DNA of 64,000 nucleotides from Psychrobacillus soli (GTDB lineage: Bacteria; Bacillota; Bacilli; Bacillales_A; Planococcaceae). A program made the translations under genes and the position numbers. The notes under the pieces were generated by a model. The model searched no databases. It had not been told where the DNA came from and saw only the letters and a list, made by a program, of their open reading frames with translations. This document shows positions 34,881 to 43,549 of the stretch, one piece after another; positions within the stretch are counted from its first letter, which is position 1; every line of letters begins with the position of its first letter. The stretch covers positions 124,001 to 188,000 of the forward strand of contig NZ_VDGG01000001.1 in the NCBI RefSeq assembly GCF_006861775.1, in the 5' to 3' direction.

Positions 34881-35054
34881 AATATACCTCCTCGTCAATT
34901 TATTCATACTCTATGAACTGATGTTATTTAATAATGAATCATATGTCAAATAATTTTTTCTTAATTATCAAAATATAAAAATTAATGTGTTGATTAATAA
35001 TAAAATTTATATTATTATCATATTGTGAGAATAACACATATTAGGGGTGATGAT

Positions 35055-35960
35055 TTGATTAAGACTGTTAAATTAACTTACGCTTCGTTAAACTGTCGCA
35101 ATGTAAGAAAAATGGTTGATTACTATGAGAATGTAATAGGTCTTACAGTAGTTGAATCTACAAATGGGGATACTTTTTATTTAAGTACAGGATTAGAACA
35201 TCATAATCTTGTTTTAACAAGCAGTGAAAATAGTGAACTATCAACTATAGGTTTTCATGTTTCTGCTGATGAGAATCTAGTTGAAATACAAAAAAACTTA
35301 AAAGCTCAAGGAATCCAATCGGAGTTAAAACACGATTTTCAGCCTGGTGTACATGAGCTGTTAGAGCTTGAAGATCCAGATGGCTACAAAGTACATCTTC
35401 TTCAAAAGATTGATATGCCAGCACCTGGATTTAAAAAGAATTCTATTTGCCCTCAAAAACTGGGGCATATTGCACTTGGTTCACTTAACCCAGAGCTAGC
35501 TACAGAATTTTATATGAAAGTACTAAATTTCAAACATACTGACCGTATTGGTGAGAGAGCAATATTTTTAACATGTAATAGTGACCATCACGTACTGAAT
35601 ATCTCTAAGTTTGGTCATAAAATGATGCATCATATTGCTTTCGAGTTAAAAGACTCCAGTCACCATACATTAAGTGCTGACTTTTTATCACAAAACGGAA
35701 AAGCTTTGTCTTGGGGACCATTCCGTCATACAGCGGGCCATAATTTAGCCTCCTACCATCATGATCCTGAGCTTAACGTAATCGAGCTATTTACTGATAT
35801 GGATCAATTTATTGCAGATTTAAATTATTTTGACCCACGTCCATGGCATGCTGAACTGCCAATGCGACCAAAAGTCTGGGAAAATAACTGTACTTGGTAC
35901 GATAACTTCGAAAAAAATATTACGGACTATGTGTTAGATAAGGTTCAACTAACAAAATAA
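35055..35960 (+). CDS. type I extradiol (catechol 2,3-) dioxygenase, VOC family
   Basis: About 301 residues, two VOC modules. The metal-binding C-terminal module supplies His in LGHIALGS, His in MHHIAFEL and Glu in NVIELFTD, the 2-His-1-Glu iron site. YHHDPELNVIELFTD with the conserved Tyr/His is the extradiol signature. It cleaves a catechol next to the two hydroxyls (meta cleavage). Start likely TTG 35055 after AGGGGTGATG; an in-frame extension to 35025 lacks a ribosome binding site. Co-transcribed with the FAH-family gene and divergent from the racemase-hydroxylase operon. Confidence 0.88.
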   Translation: MIKTVKLTYASLNCRNVRKMVDYYENVIGLTVVESTNGDTFYLSTGLEHHNLVLTSSENSELSTIGFHVSADENLVEIQKNLKAQGIQSELKHDFQPGVHELLELEDPDGYKVHLLQKIDMPAPGFKKNSICPQKLGHIALGSLNPELATEFYMKVLNFKHTDRIGERAIFLTCNSDHHVLNISKFGHKMMHHIAFELKDSSHHTLSADFLSQNGKALSWGPFRHTAGHNLASYHHDPELNVIELFTDMDQFIADLNYFDPRPWHAELPMRPKVWENNCTWYDNFEKNITDYVLDKVQLTK

Positions 35961-35975
35961 ATGGAGGCGTTTTCA

Positions 35976-36869
35976 ATGAAACTAGTTACATTTGAAGTGA
36001 ATAATGAACAAAAATTCGGGATTTATACCGAAGAGGGAATAGTGGATTTATCCGCTAAAACAGGGCTTAAAGACATTAAGTCTGCTCTAGAAGAAAACAA
36101 GTTTGAAAGCCTATCTACATATGCTAACGATGCAGTAGATTATAAAATGGACGAAGTGAAGTTACTTCCTGTAGTAACTAATCCTTCCAAAATATTTTGT
36201 GCAGGTGTAAATTACGATGAACATCGACTAGAAACGAAAAGAGACCATACACAACATCCTACAATATTTTTCCGAGTTCCAAGATCACAAGTTGCACACA
36301 ATGCACCAATGATTATTCCGCACGAATCTGAACGCTTTGATTTTGAGGGTGAAATTGCAATTGTGATCAATAAAGAAGGACGTCGTATTTCACAGGAAGA
36401 CGCTTATGACTATATCGCTGGTTACTCCTGCTACAACGATGGAAGTGTAAGGGATTATCAGCTTCATACTTCTCAATGGGGTCCTGGTAAAAACTTCGAG
36501 CATACAGGTGCATTCGGACCTTGGTTAGTGACTGCAGATGAGTTCGAGCCTGGTGAAGTATTAACGTTAGAAACACGTTTAAATGGGGAAGTTATGCAAA
36601 AAGCGGATACTAGCCTACTATTATTCTCTATTCCTGAATTGATTGAGTACGTTTCATCTTTTATAACTCTAGAGCCTGGTGATGTTATCGTCACTGGTAC
36701 TCCTGGTGGTGTAGGTGCAAAACGTCAGCCTCCTGTTTTCATGAAAGATGGAGATATAGTGGAAGTAGAAGTAAGTAAAATAGGGATTTTAACGAATCCT
36801 ATTAAATCTGAAAAACTGATGCAATCTGAACAAGTAACAGATGGAGCTGTGGAAGTTACGAATAGCTAG
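35976..36869 (+). CDS. fumarylacetoacetate hydrolase family protein
   Basis: 297 residues, FAH superfamily. The C-terminal catalytic domain shows IFCAGVNYDEH, the metal Glu pair in FEGEIAIVI, YSCYNDGSVRDYQ, and VIVTGTPGGVGAKRQPP. Members act on meta-cleavage products as hydratase, isomerase or C-C hydrolase. It lies 15 bases after the extradiol dioxygenase gene, so it probably processes the ring-opened product. Start ATG 35976 with GGAGG eight bases upstream; the ATG at 35961 is within the ribosome binding site. Confidence 0.9.
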   Translation: MKLVTFEVNNEQKFGIYTEEGIVDLSAKTGLKDIKSALEENKFESLSTYANDAVDYKMDEVKLLPVVTNPSKIFCAGVNYDEHRLETKRDHTQHPTIFFRVPRSQVAHNAPMIIPHESERFDFEGEIAIVINKEGRRISQEDAYDYIAGYSCYNDGSVRDYQLHTSQWGPGKNFEHTGAFGPWLVTADEFEPGEVLTLETRLNGEVMQKADTSLLLFSIPELIEYVSSFITLEPGDVIVTGTPGGVGAKRQPPVFMKDGDIVEVEVSKIGILTNPIKSEKLMQSEQVTDGAVEVTNS

Positions 36870-36896
36870 TTGTTTCCTCTTCCAAGCAGCAGAAAA

Positions 36897-36922
36897 ACCG
36901 GGCAAAAAACGCCCGGTCCTTT
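36897..36922. terminator. bidirectional terminator between FAH gene and Old Yellow Enzyme gene
   Basis: The GC-rich stem ACCGGGC/GCCCGGT with a 7-nt loop has T5 on the plus side and TTTTT on the minus side. It sits between convergent genes. Confidence 0.9.
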
Positions 36923-38047
36923 TTAATCTTCTACAGGTAACCAACCTTTTACATTCATCAGTCTGTCCCATAATGGATCAGGAATAACTAATTCTTCCTG
37001 AGCAGATTTAGAAAGAGTTGTCCGTATTTGATCTTCCTCACCTGCTTGGACTTTTTCCATCCACTTCGGTTCCATTAGAAATTCGCGACCTAGCGCAATG
37101 ATTGGGACACCTGTTTCAAGTGCTTCTACCACTTCATCTGGTGTGTGCAATGAACCTACCCCGACGACCGGAACACGATTTCCTATTTTTTCATGTATCT
37201 TAATAATTCTTGACTGTGTATTATCTTTTTCACGGAAGGAGCCATTCCAGAAATGATTCACAGACACATGTAAATAGTCTAATCCTTGATCTGCCAGCTT
37301 ATCGACAAATTGCAATGTATCTTCCAATTGAATCCCTGGATTACTGCCTTCTTCTGGAGATATTCGGTAACCAACGATAAATGGAGTTTTTGCATGTTCC
37401 TTTACTGCTTTTTGGACAGAATCTACAATAGCTAAAGGAAAATTCATCCGATTCTCAAGGGATCCGCCCCATTGGTCTTCTCTTCTATTGGAATGTGGTG
37501 AGAAGAATTGCTGTAATAAATATGTGTTCGCCCCGTGGATTTCTACTCCATCAAAACCTGCTTCTATAGCTCTCCTAGTAGCATCACCAAAAGCGTGGAT
37601 TGTATGATTTATTTCATCCTCTGTCATCTCTCTCGGAACTGTTGCACCTTCATTTGCCGCAGCAATAGCACTTGCTGAAACAGGTCGTCCATCTGGCAGT
37701 AATTGTGATGGCGACTGTCTACCTCCATGATAAATCTGTATAATTGCTTTTGTTCCATTCGACTGAAAAGTCTTCGCTAGTTTTTTCAAACCCGGAATGA
37801 ATTTATCATTATCTATACTGAATTGTCCCGGAAATCCTTTACCACCCATACTCACATACGCACAGGCAGTGATGAATGTTCCGACTCCACCAGAACGCTC
37901 TTTATAATAAGCTAGCTCTCTTTCCGAAACCTCTCCATTTTCTTCAGAGGAATAGTTAGTCATCGGTGCGACCATTATTCGATTTTTTACTTTTACTCCT
38001 GATGGAAACGTAAACTCTTGAAAGATTTTTTCATATTTTTGCTTCAT
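36923..38047 (-). CDS. Old Yellow Enzyme-type NADH:flavin oxidoreductase (YqiG-like)
   Basis: This 374-residue FMN-dependent (beta/alpha)8-barrel ene-reductase has FPSGVKVKNRIMVAPMTNYSS at the N terminus and ACAYVSMGGKGFPGQ. The catalytic HGAN pair is in GFDGVEIHGANTYLLQQFFSP, followed by NRREDQWGGSLENR. FMN phosphate-binding VGVGSLHTPDEVVEAL and GREFLMEP lie near the C terminus. It reduces activated C=C bonds. It is convergent with the aromatic cluster, so a role in it is possible but not shown. Size matches YqiG-type proteins (about 370). Confidence 0.9.
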   Translation of the reverse strand: MKQKYEKIFQEFTFPSGVKVKNRIMVAPMTNYSSEENGEVSERELAYYKERSGGVGTFITACAYVSMGGKGFPGQFSIDNDKFIPGLKKLAKTFQSNGTKAIIQIYHGGRQSPSQLLPDGRPVSASAIAAANEGATVPREMTEDEINHTIHAFGDATRRAIEAGFDGVEIHGANTYLLQQFFSPHSNRREDQWGGSLENRMNFPLAIVDSVQKAVKEHAKTPFIVGYRISPEEGSNPGIQLEDTLQFVDKLADQGLDYLHVSVNHFWNGSFREKDNTQSRIIKIHEKIGNRVPVVGVGSLHTPDEVVEALETGVPIIALGREFLMEPKWMEKVQAGEEDQIRTTLSKSAQEELVIPDPLWDRLMNVKGWLPVED

Positions 38048-38149
38048 TGTTTTAACTCCTTTTTAGCCCTTCCTGAGAAGAACAATATGTTATCTCTATT
38101 TAATACTACAGAAGTTAGACTTAACCTTCCAACAATCTGCCATCTAAAA

Positions 38150-38197
38150 AATCCCTATGCTGCACACTATCCCACGATAGTATGCTACATAGGGATT
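38150..38197. repeat. imperfect 48-bp palindrome
   Basis: Outer arms AATCCCTATG/CATAGGGATT and inner arms ACTATC/GATAGT flank a CCAC loop. On the minus strand TTTTTTAGA follows, so it could be a second terminator downstream of the zinc-ribbon gene, or a regulatory hairpin near the Old Yellow Enzyme promoter. Confidence 0.6.
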
Positions 38198-38261
38198 AAA
38201 TGAATTCCAATATCGCTAAACAACGAGAAAAGCCTAAGGGAGAACAATAGATTAGTTCAAA

Positions 38262-38292
38262 AAGACAACAATCATTTTGGTGGTGTTGCCTT
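38262..38292 (-). terminator. terminator of the zinc-ribbon protein gene
   Basis: The stem GGCAACA/TGTTGTC has a 13-nt loop and is followed by TTTTTG on the minus strand, 9 bases after the stop. Confidence 0.75.
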
Positions 38293-38300
38293 TAAATAAT

Positions 38301-38546
38301 CTATTCTTCTAGTATAAATTTCACCACATCATATCCACAATTATTACAAACCATTAGATGAGGACAAATCTTATTATTAACTGTATTTAAATAACCATCA
38401 CCCATTTTCACCGTCTCTTCATCATTATAATGTCCATAAGGATCTAAATAATCGGATACCTTTCCTGAGTCATCTAACCGAGTATTACATTTTGGGCAAG
38501 AGATATCTAATTCTTTTAATGAGTTACATACAGGACACATTGCCAT
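38301..38546 (-). CDS. small zinc-ribbon protein
   Basis: An 81-residue cytosolic protein with two CxxC pairs near the N terminus (CPVC at about 4-7 and CPKC at about 17-20). A third set, CPH...CNNC, comes near the C terminus, consistent with zinc binding. The rest is acidic (YLDPYGHYNDEETVKMGDGYL). Start at ATG 38546 with AAGGAG eight bases upstream. I do not recognise the family and no role can be inferred from neighbours. Its operon is monocistronic. Confidence 0.75.
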   Translation of the reverse strand: MAMCPVCNSLKELDISCPKCNTRLDDSGKVSDYLDPYGHYNDEETVKMGDGYLNTVNNKICPHLMVCNNCGYDVVKFILEE

Positions 38547-38580
38547 AAGTATCACTCCTTTTTGCTTTCAACTATTAAAT

Positions 38581-38620
38581 GATGAAATCCGTAACCCCGC
38601 ATGGAGTCACGGATTTCATC
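38581..38620. terminator. hairpin after the small acidic protein gene
   Basis: The 12-bp arms GATGAAATCCGT/ACGGATTTCATC are perfect, with a partly paired interior. There is no T-tract on either side, so it is a stable hairpin that may be a weak terminator or RNA-end stabiliser. Confidence 0.6.
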
Positions 38621-38637
38621 CTATTAACTTTCTAAAC

Positions 38638-38799
38638 TTAATTTCCGCCCCGTTCATCCACATGGTGATCGTTTTGACCATCTTTCACCTGAAGTTCTTC
38701 TTTCTGTTTGTCACTTAACTCATTGGGCTTTCCTTGTTCAACTGTTTGATCTTTTTGATTGGAGGATTCCTTTTCATGATTCAACTCATTTTTCATCAT
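38638..38799 (-). CDS. small hydrophilic protein, 53-54 residues
   Basis: A very charged, Gln/Glu/Lys-rich product without hydrophobic stretches (KNELNHEKESSNQKDQ, DKQKEELQVKDGQNDHH). GGAGGTGA precedes ATG 38799 and ATG 38796, which makes it a credible gene. The longer in-frame extension to 38859 has no ribosome binding site. It resembles the many small unstructured, spore- or stress-associated proteins of Bacillales, but I cannot name it. Confidence 0.65.
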   Translation of the reverse strand: MMKNELNHEKESSNQKDQTVEQGKPNELSDKQKEELQVKDGQNDHHVDERGGN

Positions 38800-38889
38800 A
38801 TTCACCTCCCTAATGGTCTTTTCAACATTACTTTTCCCCAAAATATTCGTTTCTAACATTTTTCTTTAGAAACTTAAAGATTCGAGTTG

Positions 38890-38904
38890 GTCTTAAATTA
38901 AGAC
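38890..38904. promoter_or_regulatory. 15-bp palindrome upstream of the Pyr_excise-type gene
   Basis: GTCTTAAATTAAGAC is an exact inverted repeat with a single central base. It lies 65 bases before the next plus-strand gene, a possible operator. Confidence 0.35.
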
Positions 38905-38968
38905 TGGAAATTGTGGAATTATTTTTGTTATCCTTGGTGCATAATAGGTTTAACAGGAGATGATTTTT

Positions 38969-39388
38969 TTGCGTTTATGGCACTATAGTTTACTCAGCAT
39001 TTTGCCGAAATCACAACTACTGGCACAGTGGCGAGAGTTAAATAGTATTTTTGCGAAGGAAGACCGTCATATTTTGATTAACTATATGTATGACTATTCG
39101 AAAGATGATTTGTTTGCCTATACACAGCTTGTTATGCATGAAATGCGTGCACGCAATATTAATATTCGCACGCTAGATAAAATGGAGCGTTATTTCGACG
39201 ATGGACCTTTTGAGAAAGTGACGCATCCATTTGTTCGTCATCATAACGAGGAATATTTCGAGATATGTTACTTTAATTTAAAAGAAAAATTTATGCGCGG
39301 CCAAAAGGATTTTGATGCGGCGCGCTATGAAGCTTTAACGAAGATGTACGAAGTAATTCGTTTGTCCCTATGTAACAAACAAACATGA
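38969..39388 (+). CDS. Pyr_excise/TIGR02328-type protein
   Basis: A 139-residue protein starting with the RLWHYSLLSILPKSQLLAQWRE segment. That segment is shared with the pyrimidine-dimer DNA glycosylase-like family (phage T4 DenV relatives) and its bacterial TIGR02328 homologues. YMYDYSKDDLFAYTQLVMHEMRARNI continues the match. The catalytic N-terminal Thr of DenV is not present, so a glycosylase function is doubtful. Start at TTG 38969 with AGGAG nine bases upstream; the ATG at 38960 directly touches the AGGAG. Assignment is from remembered family motifs. Single gene. Confidence 0.65.
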   Translation: MRLWHYSLLSILPKSQLLAQWRELNSIFAKEDRHILINYMYDYSKDDLFAYTQLVMHEMRARNINIRTLDKMERYFDDGPFEKVTHPFVRHHNEEYFEICYFNLKEKFMRGQKDFDAARYEALTKMYEVIRLSLCNKQT

Positions 39389-39406
39389 AAGTTTCTTGCA
39401 CAGGAA

Positions 39407-39453
39407 CGATAATAAATCCCCTGTTCAACAACATGAACAAGGGATTATTATCG
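39407..39453. terminator. bidirectional hairpin between convergent genes
   Basis: Arms 39407-39427 and 39434-39453 (CGATAATAAATCCC... with its complement, one bulge) form about 19 base pairs. It lies between the Pyr_excise-type gene and gltS. The T-tract is weak (TTTATTG on plus). Confidence 0.65.
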
Positions 39454-39454
39454 T

Positions 39455-40645
39455 TTATTGGAATAAGTTAATTGTCGTAATAATAATAGGCATTGCAAAC
39501 ACATCTATGAGGAACGCTCCAACAATTGGTACTACTAGATATGCTTTTTTCGATGGTCCGAATCTTTCTGTTACAGCAGCCATATTCGCCATAGCATTAG
39601 GTGTTGCACCTAAACCATGCCCAGTGAAACCAGCTACCATTACAGCAGCATCGTAATTTTTTCCTAATAGACGGAACAGAACAAAGATGCCAAAAAGAAT
39701 GATAAAAATAACTTGGACGATAACAATTGCGATTAATGGAAGCGCCAAGTCCGCTATTTCCCAAAGTTTAATGCTCATTAGTGCCATGGATAAGAAAATC
39801 CCTAAAGAAATATCACCTACTAAGCCGATACTTTTCATGTCTACTGTTTTAGGATTAAACTTATCTACAATATTTCTCACGATCACTGCTACAAACATAG
39901 CCCCAACGTATCCCGGAAGAACAAACCCTGTTGCAGAGGAGAACAAACCTCCTAAGTAAGTTCCAAGAGCCATACAGAAAGTTATGAGGAATAGTTGTGT
40001 GAAAAAGGTATTCGTATTAATTGTTTTGCCTTTCTCTTCAAGGTCAACTTCTGTAACTTCATCCGTTTCCGTTGATTTCAAATCATACTTGGTAACAAGA
40101 TATTTAACAATCGGTCCTCCAATAAGTCCCCCTGCAACAAGTCCAAAGGTAGCCGCTGCTACACCGATAGACATTGCCGAATTAATACCCAAATCTTCAA
40201 CAGTTTGTCCGAATGCAGTTGCTGCACCATGTCCACCTTCCATTGATACAGCTCCAGCCATCATTCCGATTAAAGGATGAAGATCAAATAAATATGCCAT
40301 AGACACGCCTATTGTGTTTTGCGCAAGCGCTAAAAATCCACAAGCTAGCCAGTAAATGACGAGTAGCTTACCACCCAATTTTACAAGCTTAAAACTTGCG
40401 CCCAAGCCAACTGTAGTAAAAAAAGTAAGCATGAACAAGCCTTGTAAAGATGTATCCAATGTAATTTCAAACAAACCAAAAGATTTGGCTACTGTAGCGA
40501 GGAATGCAAATAGTAATCCCCCGACCACTGGTGCCGGTATACAGAACTTATTTAAGAATCCAACCTTCTTCACTAGGTAAGTACCTAAAACCAATAGTGC
40601 GATGGAAAGAAAGATTGTTGTAATTTGGTCAAGTGCTAGTGTCAT
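39455..40645 (-). CDS. gltS: sodium/glutamate symporter
   Basis: This 396-residue GltS-family protein has ten or more helices. The CIPAPVVGGLLFAFL segment near residue 35, MEGGHGAATAFGQTVEDLG and FTGHGLGATPNAMANM are the family's substrate and sodium sites. It takes up glutamate with sodium. The gene starts 17 bases inside the end of the formiminoglutamase-like gene, so the two are coupled. Together they fit degradation of histidine-derived formiminoglutamate and handling of the glutamate it yields. Confidence 0.92.
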   Translation of the reverse strand: MTLALDQITTIFLSIALLVLGTYLVKKVGFLNKFCIPAPVVGGLLFAFLATVAKSFGLFEITLDTSLQGLFMLTFFTTVGLGASFKLVKLGGKLLVIYWLACGFLALAQNTIGVSMAYLFDLHPLIGMMAGAVSMEGGHGAATAFGQTVEDLGINSAMSIGVAAATFGLVAGGLIGGPIVKYLVTKYDLKSTETDEVTEVDLEEKGKTINTNTFFTQLFLITFCMALGTYLGGLFSSATGFVLPGYVGAMFVAVIVRNIVDKFNPKTVDMKSIGLVGDISLGIFLSMALMSIKLWEIADLALPLIAIVIVQVIFIILFGIFVLFRLLGKNYDAAVMVAGFTGHGLGATPNAMANMAAVTERFGPSKKAYLVVPIVGAFLIDVFAMPIIITTINLFQ

Positions 40646-41603
40646 TCTTTCTTCCTCCTAAAAATGATGTAATTGCTTCATTTGTCAAATATGCTCCAAG
40701 TTTTACGGTTCTATTATTTTCATCCATCATTGGATTTACTTCCGAAATATCAAAAGATAACACTTTTTCATGGGAAGTTACCGTCTTAATAATTGCACGA
40801 ACAATGGAGGGATCCAAACCAAACGGTGATGGAGCACTTACACCGGGTGCAAATGCAGCATTTAGTACGTCCGTACACAGCGTAAGCATGATCCAATCAT
40901 TTTCTTGGATAAACTTCTCTATCTCTTTTTTCACTTGGGTCATCTGACCATAGTGCATATCTTCTTCTAAAATATATTGGACATCTAGTTCATCTGCCCT
41001 GTTGAATAGTTCTTGCGTATTTCCGTAGCGCTGGATACCAAGTACGAAATAACTACTGTTTTCATCTTGTTCAAGTATTTGTCTGAACATCGTCCCCGAA
41101 GAAGTCTGTTCATCGTATGGACGCAAATCGAAGTGTGCGTCAATATTAATAATCCCTAGCTTCGCTTCTATTCCAACATGGTTTCGAACACCCAGATAAT
41201 GTCCGTAAGCGGTTTCATGTCCGCCGCCAAGAATAATCGGGGTCATCTTTTTATCTAGTACTTTGTTTACTACTTCCCCAAGTTGTTGTTGGGCTTTTTC
41301 TAAGTCATTGCCAATACACTCAATTGTTCCTATATCTGCAAGACGTTTTTCATTAGATAATTTCCATGGTAGCTTTGCCAATTCGGATCGTATTGCGTTA
41401 GGTGCTTTTGCCGCTCCTAGCTGTCCTTTATTTCTCCGGACACCTTCTTCACTTTCAAAACCTATAATTACACAAGTCTCCCCTATAGATTTAAGCGCTT
41501 CCATTTTTTCTAACTCAACAATTTGGTGATACCGGAAACTTGTTCTATTTTCAAGATGATCAGTACGTCCCGACCAAATATCCATCTTTACATTTTTTAG
41601 CAA
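40629..41603 (-). CDS. hutG: formimidoylglutamase/arginase-family ureohydrolase
   Basis: A 324-residue ureohydrolase. Manganese-binding motifs GGGHETAYGHY, NIDAHFDLR and TLCTDVLNAAFAPGVSAPSP are in order. The N-terminal DIWSGRTDHLENRTSFRYHQ segment is characteristic of HutG. HutG splits N-formimino-glutamate to glutamate and formamide. TTG 41603 has AAAGGATGA nine bases upstream; the Met at 41585 is an alternative. Next to gltS and a LysR regulator, it may be part of a histidine-glutamate catabolic unit, but hutHUI are not in the window. Agmatinase is a less likely alternative. Confidence 0.87.
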   Translation of the reverse strand: MLKNVKMDIWSGRTDHLENRTSFRYHQIVELEKMEALKSIGETCVIIGFESEEGVRRNKGQLGAAKAPNAIRSELAKLPWKLSNEKRLADIGTIECIGNDLEKAQQQLGEVVNKVLDKKMTPIILGGGHETAYGHYLGVRNHVGIEAKLGIINIDAHFDLRPYDEQTSSGTMFRQILEQDENSSYFVLGIQRYGNTQELFNRADELDVQYILEEDMHYGQMTQVKKEIEKFIQENDWIMLTLCTDVLNAAFAPGVSAPSPFGLDPSIVRAIIKTVTSHEKVLSFDISEVNPMMDENNRTVKLGAYLTNEAITSFLGGRKNDTST

Positions 41604-41732
41604 GTCTATTCATCCTTTCTTAAACTGAAGAACATACATTTTTATCAATTATAAATTAACTTATTTATAAATTCTAATATATAATTACTATAAATATATA
41701 GCTTATACCTATAAATGGTGGAGGTGTCATAG

Positions 41733-42614
41733 ATGGATTTGAAACAACTTAATTATTTCGTGGCAATTGTTGACCATAAGAGCTTTTCTAAAGCTGCACA
41801 AAAACTGCATATTTCTCAACCTTCATTAAGTAATGCCATAAAAAGTTTAGAAAATGATTTAGGCTCTCAAATTCTTGATCGCAATACGAGAAATATTGAG
41901 TTAACGGAGGCTGGCACTATTTTATATAGCAAAGCAGTTCAGCTTTTGTTAGAGATGGACAGAGTAAAAAAAGAAATGGATGAAGTAAGACTTATAGGTA
42001 GTGGAGAGATACAACTTGGCATGATTGAATCCGTAAAGCATTGGATTCCAAAGGTGATTCTTCAATACAATGAGGATTTTCCTAATATGCGCATCAAACT
42101 AACCGAAGTACTCAGTGGAAATGATGTAAAAAATTCGTTACGGAATTACAACACACATGCCATCATAACAAATCAATTTATACAAGAAGAGGATATCGAA
42201 ACAATTCCTTTATATAATGAAAAACTAGTATTAGTACTTCATGAAAGCAATCCGTTGACGAATTATCCAACCGTTACATTGCAGGACCTAGTAGGGGAGC
42301 CTTTTATTATTAGTAGTGAGGGTTTTCAAACAAGAGAAGATGTGTTAAGTGCTTTTGAAATGGAAGCCGTAATTCCTACTATCAAGTATGAGATAGAACG
42401 TTTTGAAACCGCATTAAGTCTAGTACGAGAAGGTATCGGCATCTCGCTAATTCCAGAAAACTATCTACAAGCTCTACCCGATAATACACTTGTAACTAAA
42501 TCTATCGATTCACCTTCACTGGATAGAACTGTCTATTTGACTTATTTAAAAAACCGCTATGTATCACCCGCCATCCATGGATTTATAAATAAAATAAAGC
42601 TGTTTTTTTGTTGA
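41733..42614 (+). CDS. LysR-family regulator
   Basis: A 293-residue LysR-type regulator. The N-terminal winged helix is in residues 1-60 (MDLKQLNYFVAIVDHKSFSK, AAQKLHISQPSLSNAIKSLE). The substrate-binding domain follows (IQLGMIESVKHWIPKVI, LVREGIGISLIPENYL). It is divergent from the gltS-hutG operon across 129 bases and probably activates it in response to a small acid. ATG with GGAGG upstream. The usual TN11A-type operator could not be picked out with confidence. Confidence 0.92.
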   Translation: MDLKQLNYFVAIVDHKSFSKAAQKLHISQPSLSNAIKSLENDLGSQILDRNTRNIELTEAGTILYSKAVQLLLEMDRVKKEMDEVRLIGSGEIQLGMIESVKHWIPKVILQYNEDFPNMRIKLTEVLSGNDVKNSLRNYNTHAIITNQFIQEEDIETIPLYNEKLVLVLHESNPLTNYPTVTLQDLVGEPFIISSEGFQTREDVLSAFEMEAVIPTIKYEIERFETALSLVREGIGISLIPENYLQALPDNTLVTKSIDSPSLDRTVYLTYLKNRYVSPAIHGFINKIKLFFC

Positions 42615-42633
42615 ACTGGATATAAACAGGAAT

Positions 42634-42647
42634 GTTTCTCGCACAGG
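42634..42647 (+). repeat. short dispersed motif GTTTCTCGCACAGG
   Basis: Related to GTTTCTTGCACAGG near 39391 and GTTTCTGACACAGG at 46357. It may be a remnant of the palindromic element seen intact at 46296-46371. Confidence 0.4.
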
Positions 42648-42650
42648 AAA

Positions 42651-42700
42651 AAAAGCTGATAGAGCAAATACTCCAAAGAGCATTCATTCTATCAGCTTTT
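42651..42700. terminator. bidirectional terminator between lysR and the MBL gene
   Basis: Arms AAAAGCTGATAGA/TCTATCAGCTTTT (13 bp) flank a 24-base interior. On the minus strand a T8 run follows. Confidence 0.85.
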
Positions 42701-43430
42701 ATAATTCTATTAACATTCCCGGCTCTGCTAAATCAATGTTTTCATTGCCTTGTTTTTTCGCACTAACTACTAAATCGTTTAAATCCCCGTAGTGGGGGAG
42801 ATGTGTTAATAACACCTTTTTTGCATTTGATTGATATGCTAGTATTCCTGCATGCTCAGACGTCATATGTCCAGAAGCTGCTCCGTCCATTCCTTCATAC
42901 AAACTGCATTCAGTAATAAGAAGATCTGCATTAGCTGCAAACAGAATTAAGTCATTCGTAAAGCTAGTATCAGATGTAAATACAATACTTTTATTGTCAC
43001 ATACTATTTTGATACTATACGTTTCTACTGGATGAATATTTCTCACAAATGTACAGGTGAATGGTCCAATTTCTAACTGACTCTCTTCGTTAAAAGAACT
43101 AAATCGGGAATAAGCAACAGCCTCCACCTGCTTTTTCATATCTTCGTCTTCTGGTCCATAAACACATAACTCTTCATCAGCTCTACCTAAATGTGTGTTC
43201 ACCAGTCTAGAAAATAAATACGCCCCAATATCACTAAAATGATCATAATGATAATGAGTTAAAATGACATGATCTATATCATTTAAATCAATATAATTTT
43301 GTAATGCCGTTAAAACACCACTTCCACAATCAATTAATAACGAAAACCCATCATGCTGAATTAAATACCCTGAACAAGGACCATTCTTTTTAGGGAATCC
43401 TCCCCACATACCAATTACTCTACACTCCAT
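42699..43430 (-). CDS. yhfI: metallo-beta-lactamase-fold hydrolase (YhfI-like)
   Basis: A 243-residue MBL-fold hydrolase. The dizinc motif is HYHYDHFSD (about 58-66). FTSDTSFTNDLILFAANADLLITECSLYEG and LLTHLPHYGD near the C terminus complete the site. Resembles RNase Z-type and phosphodiesterase members and the uncharacterised YhfI of Bacillus (about 244 residues). The N-terminal WGGFPKKNGPCSGYLIQ segment is typical. Substrate unknown. Monocistronic. Confidence 0.88.
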   Translation of the reverse strand: MECRVIGMWGGFPKKNGPCSGYLIQHDGFSLLIDCGSGVLTALQNYIDLNDIDHVILTHYHYDHFSDIGAYLFSRLVNTHLGRADEELCVYGPEDEDMKKQVEAVAYSRFSSFNEESQLEIGPFTCTFVRNIHPVETYSIKIVCDNKSIVFTSDTSFTNDLILFAANADLLITECSLYEGMDGAASGHMTSEHAGILAYQSNAKKVLLTHLPHYGDLNDLVVSAKKQGNENIDLAEPGMLIEL

Positions 43431-43549
43431 AAGTTTTAGCCTCTTTCACTGAATGATTCTGATTAACTAATTTCTCCAACATCTCCCTAGAACCCTTCTT
43501 TGAAATAATACTACCTTTCTCTATAATAAAAGAAAAAGGAAGTTGTCCA

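Noticed and set aside
36789-36971. Small minus-strand frame across the FAH/Old Yellow Enzyme terminator
   Set aside because: It crosses the bidirectional terminator and overlaps both real genes.
41490-41503. cre-like GGAAGCGCTTAAA sequence inside the hutG-like gene
   Set aside because: It lies within coding sequence near the N terminus, lacks the full consensus and probably arises from the Met-Glu-Ala-Leu codons.
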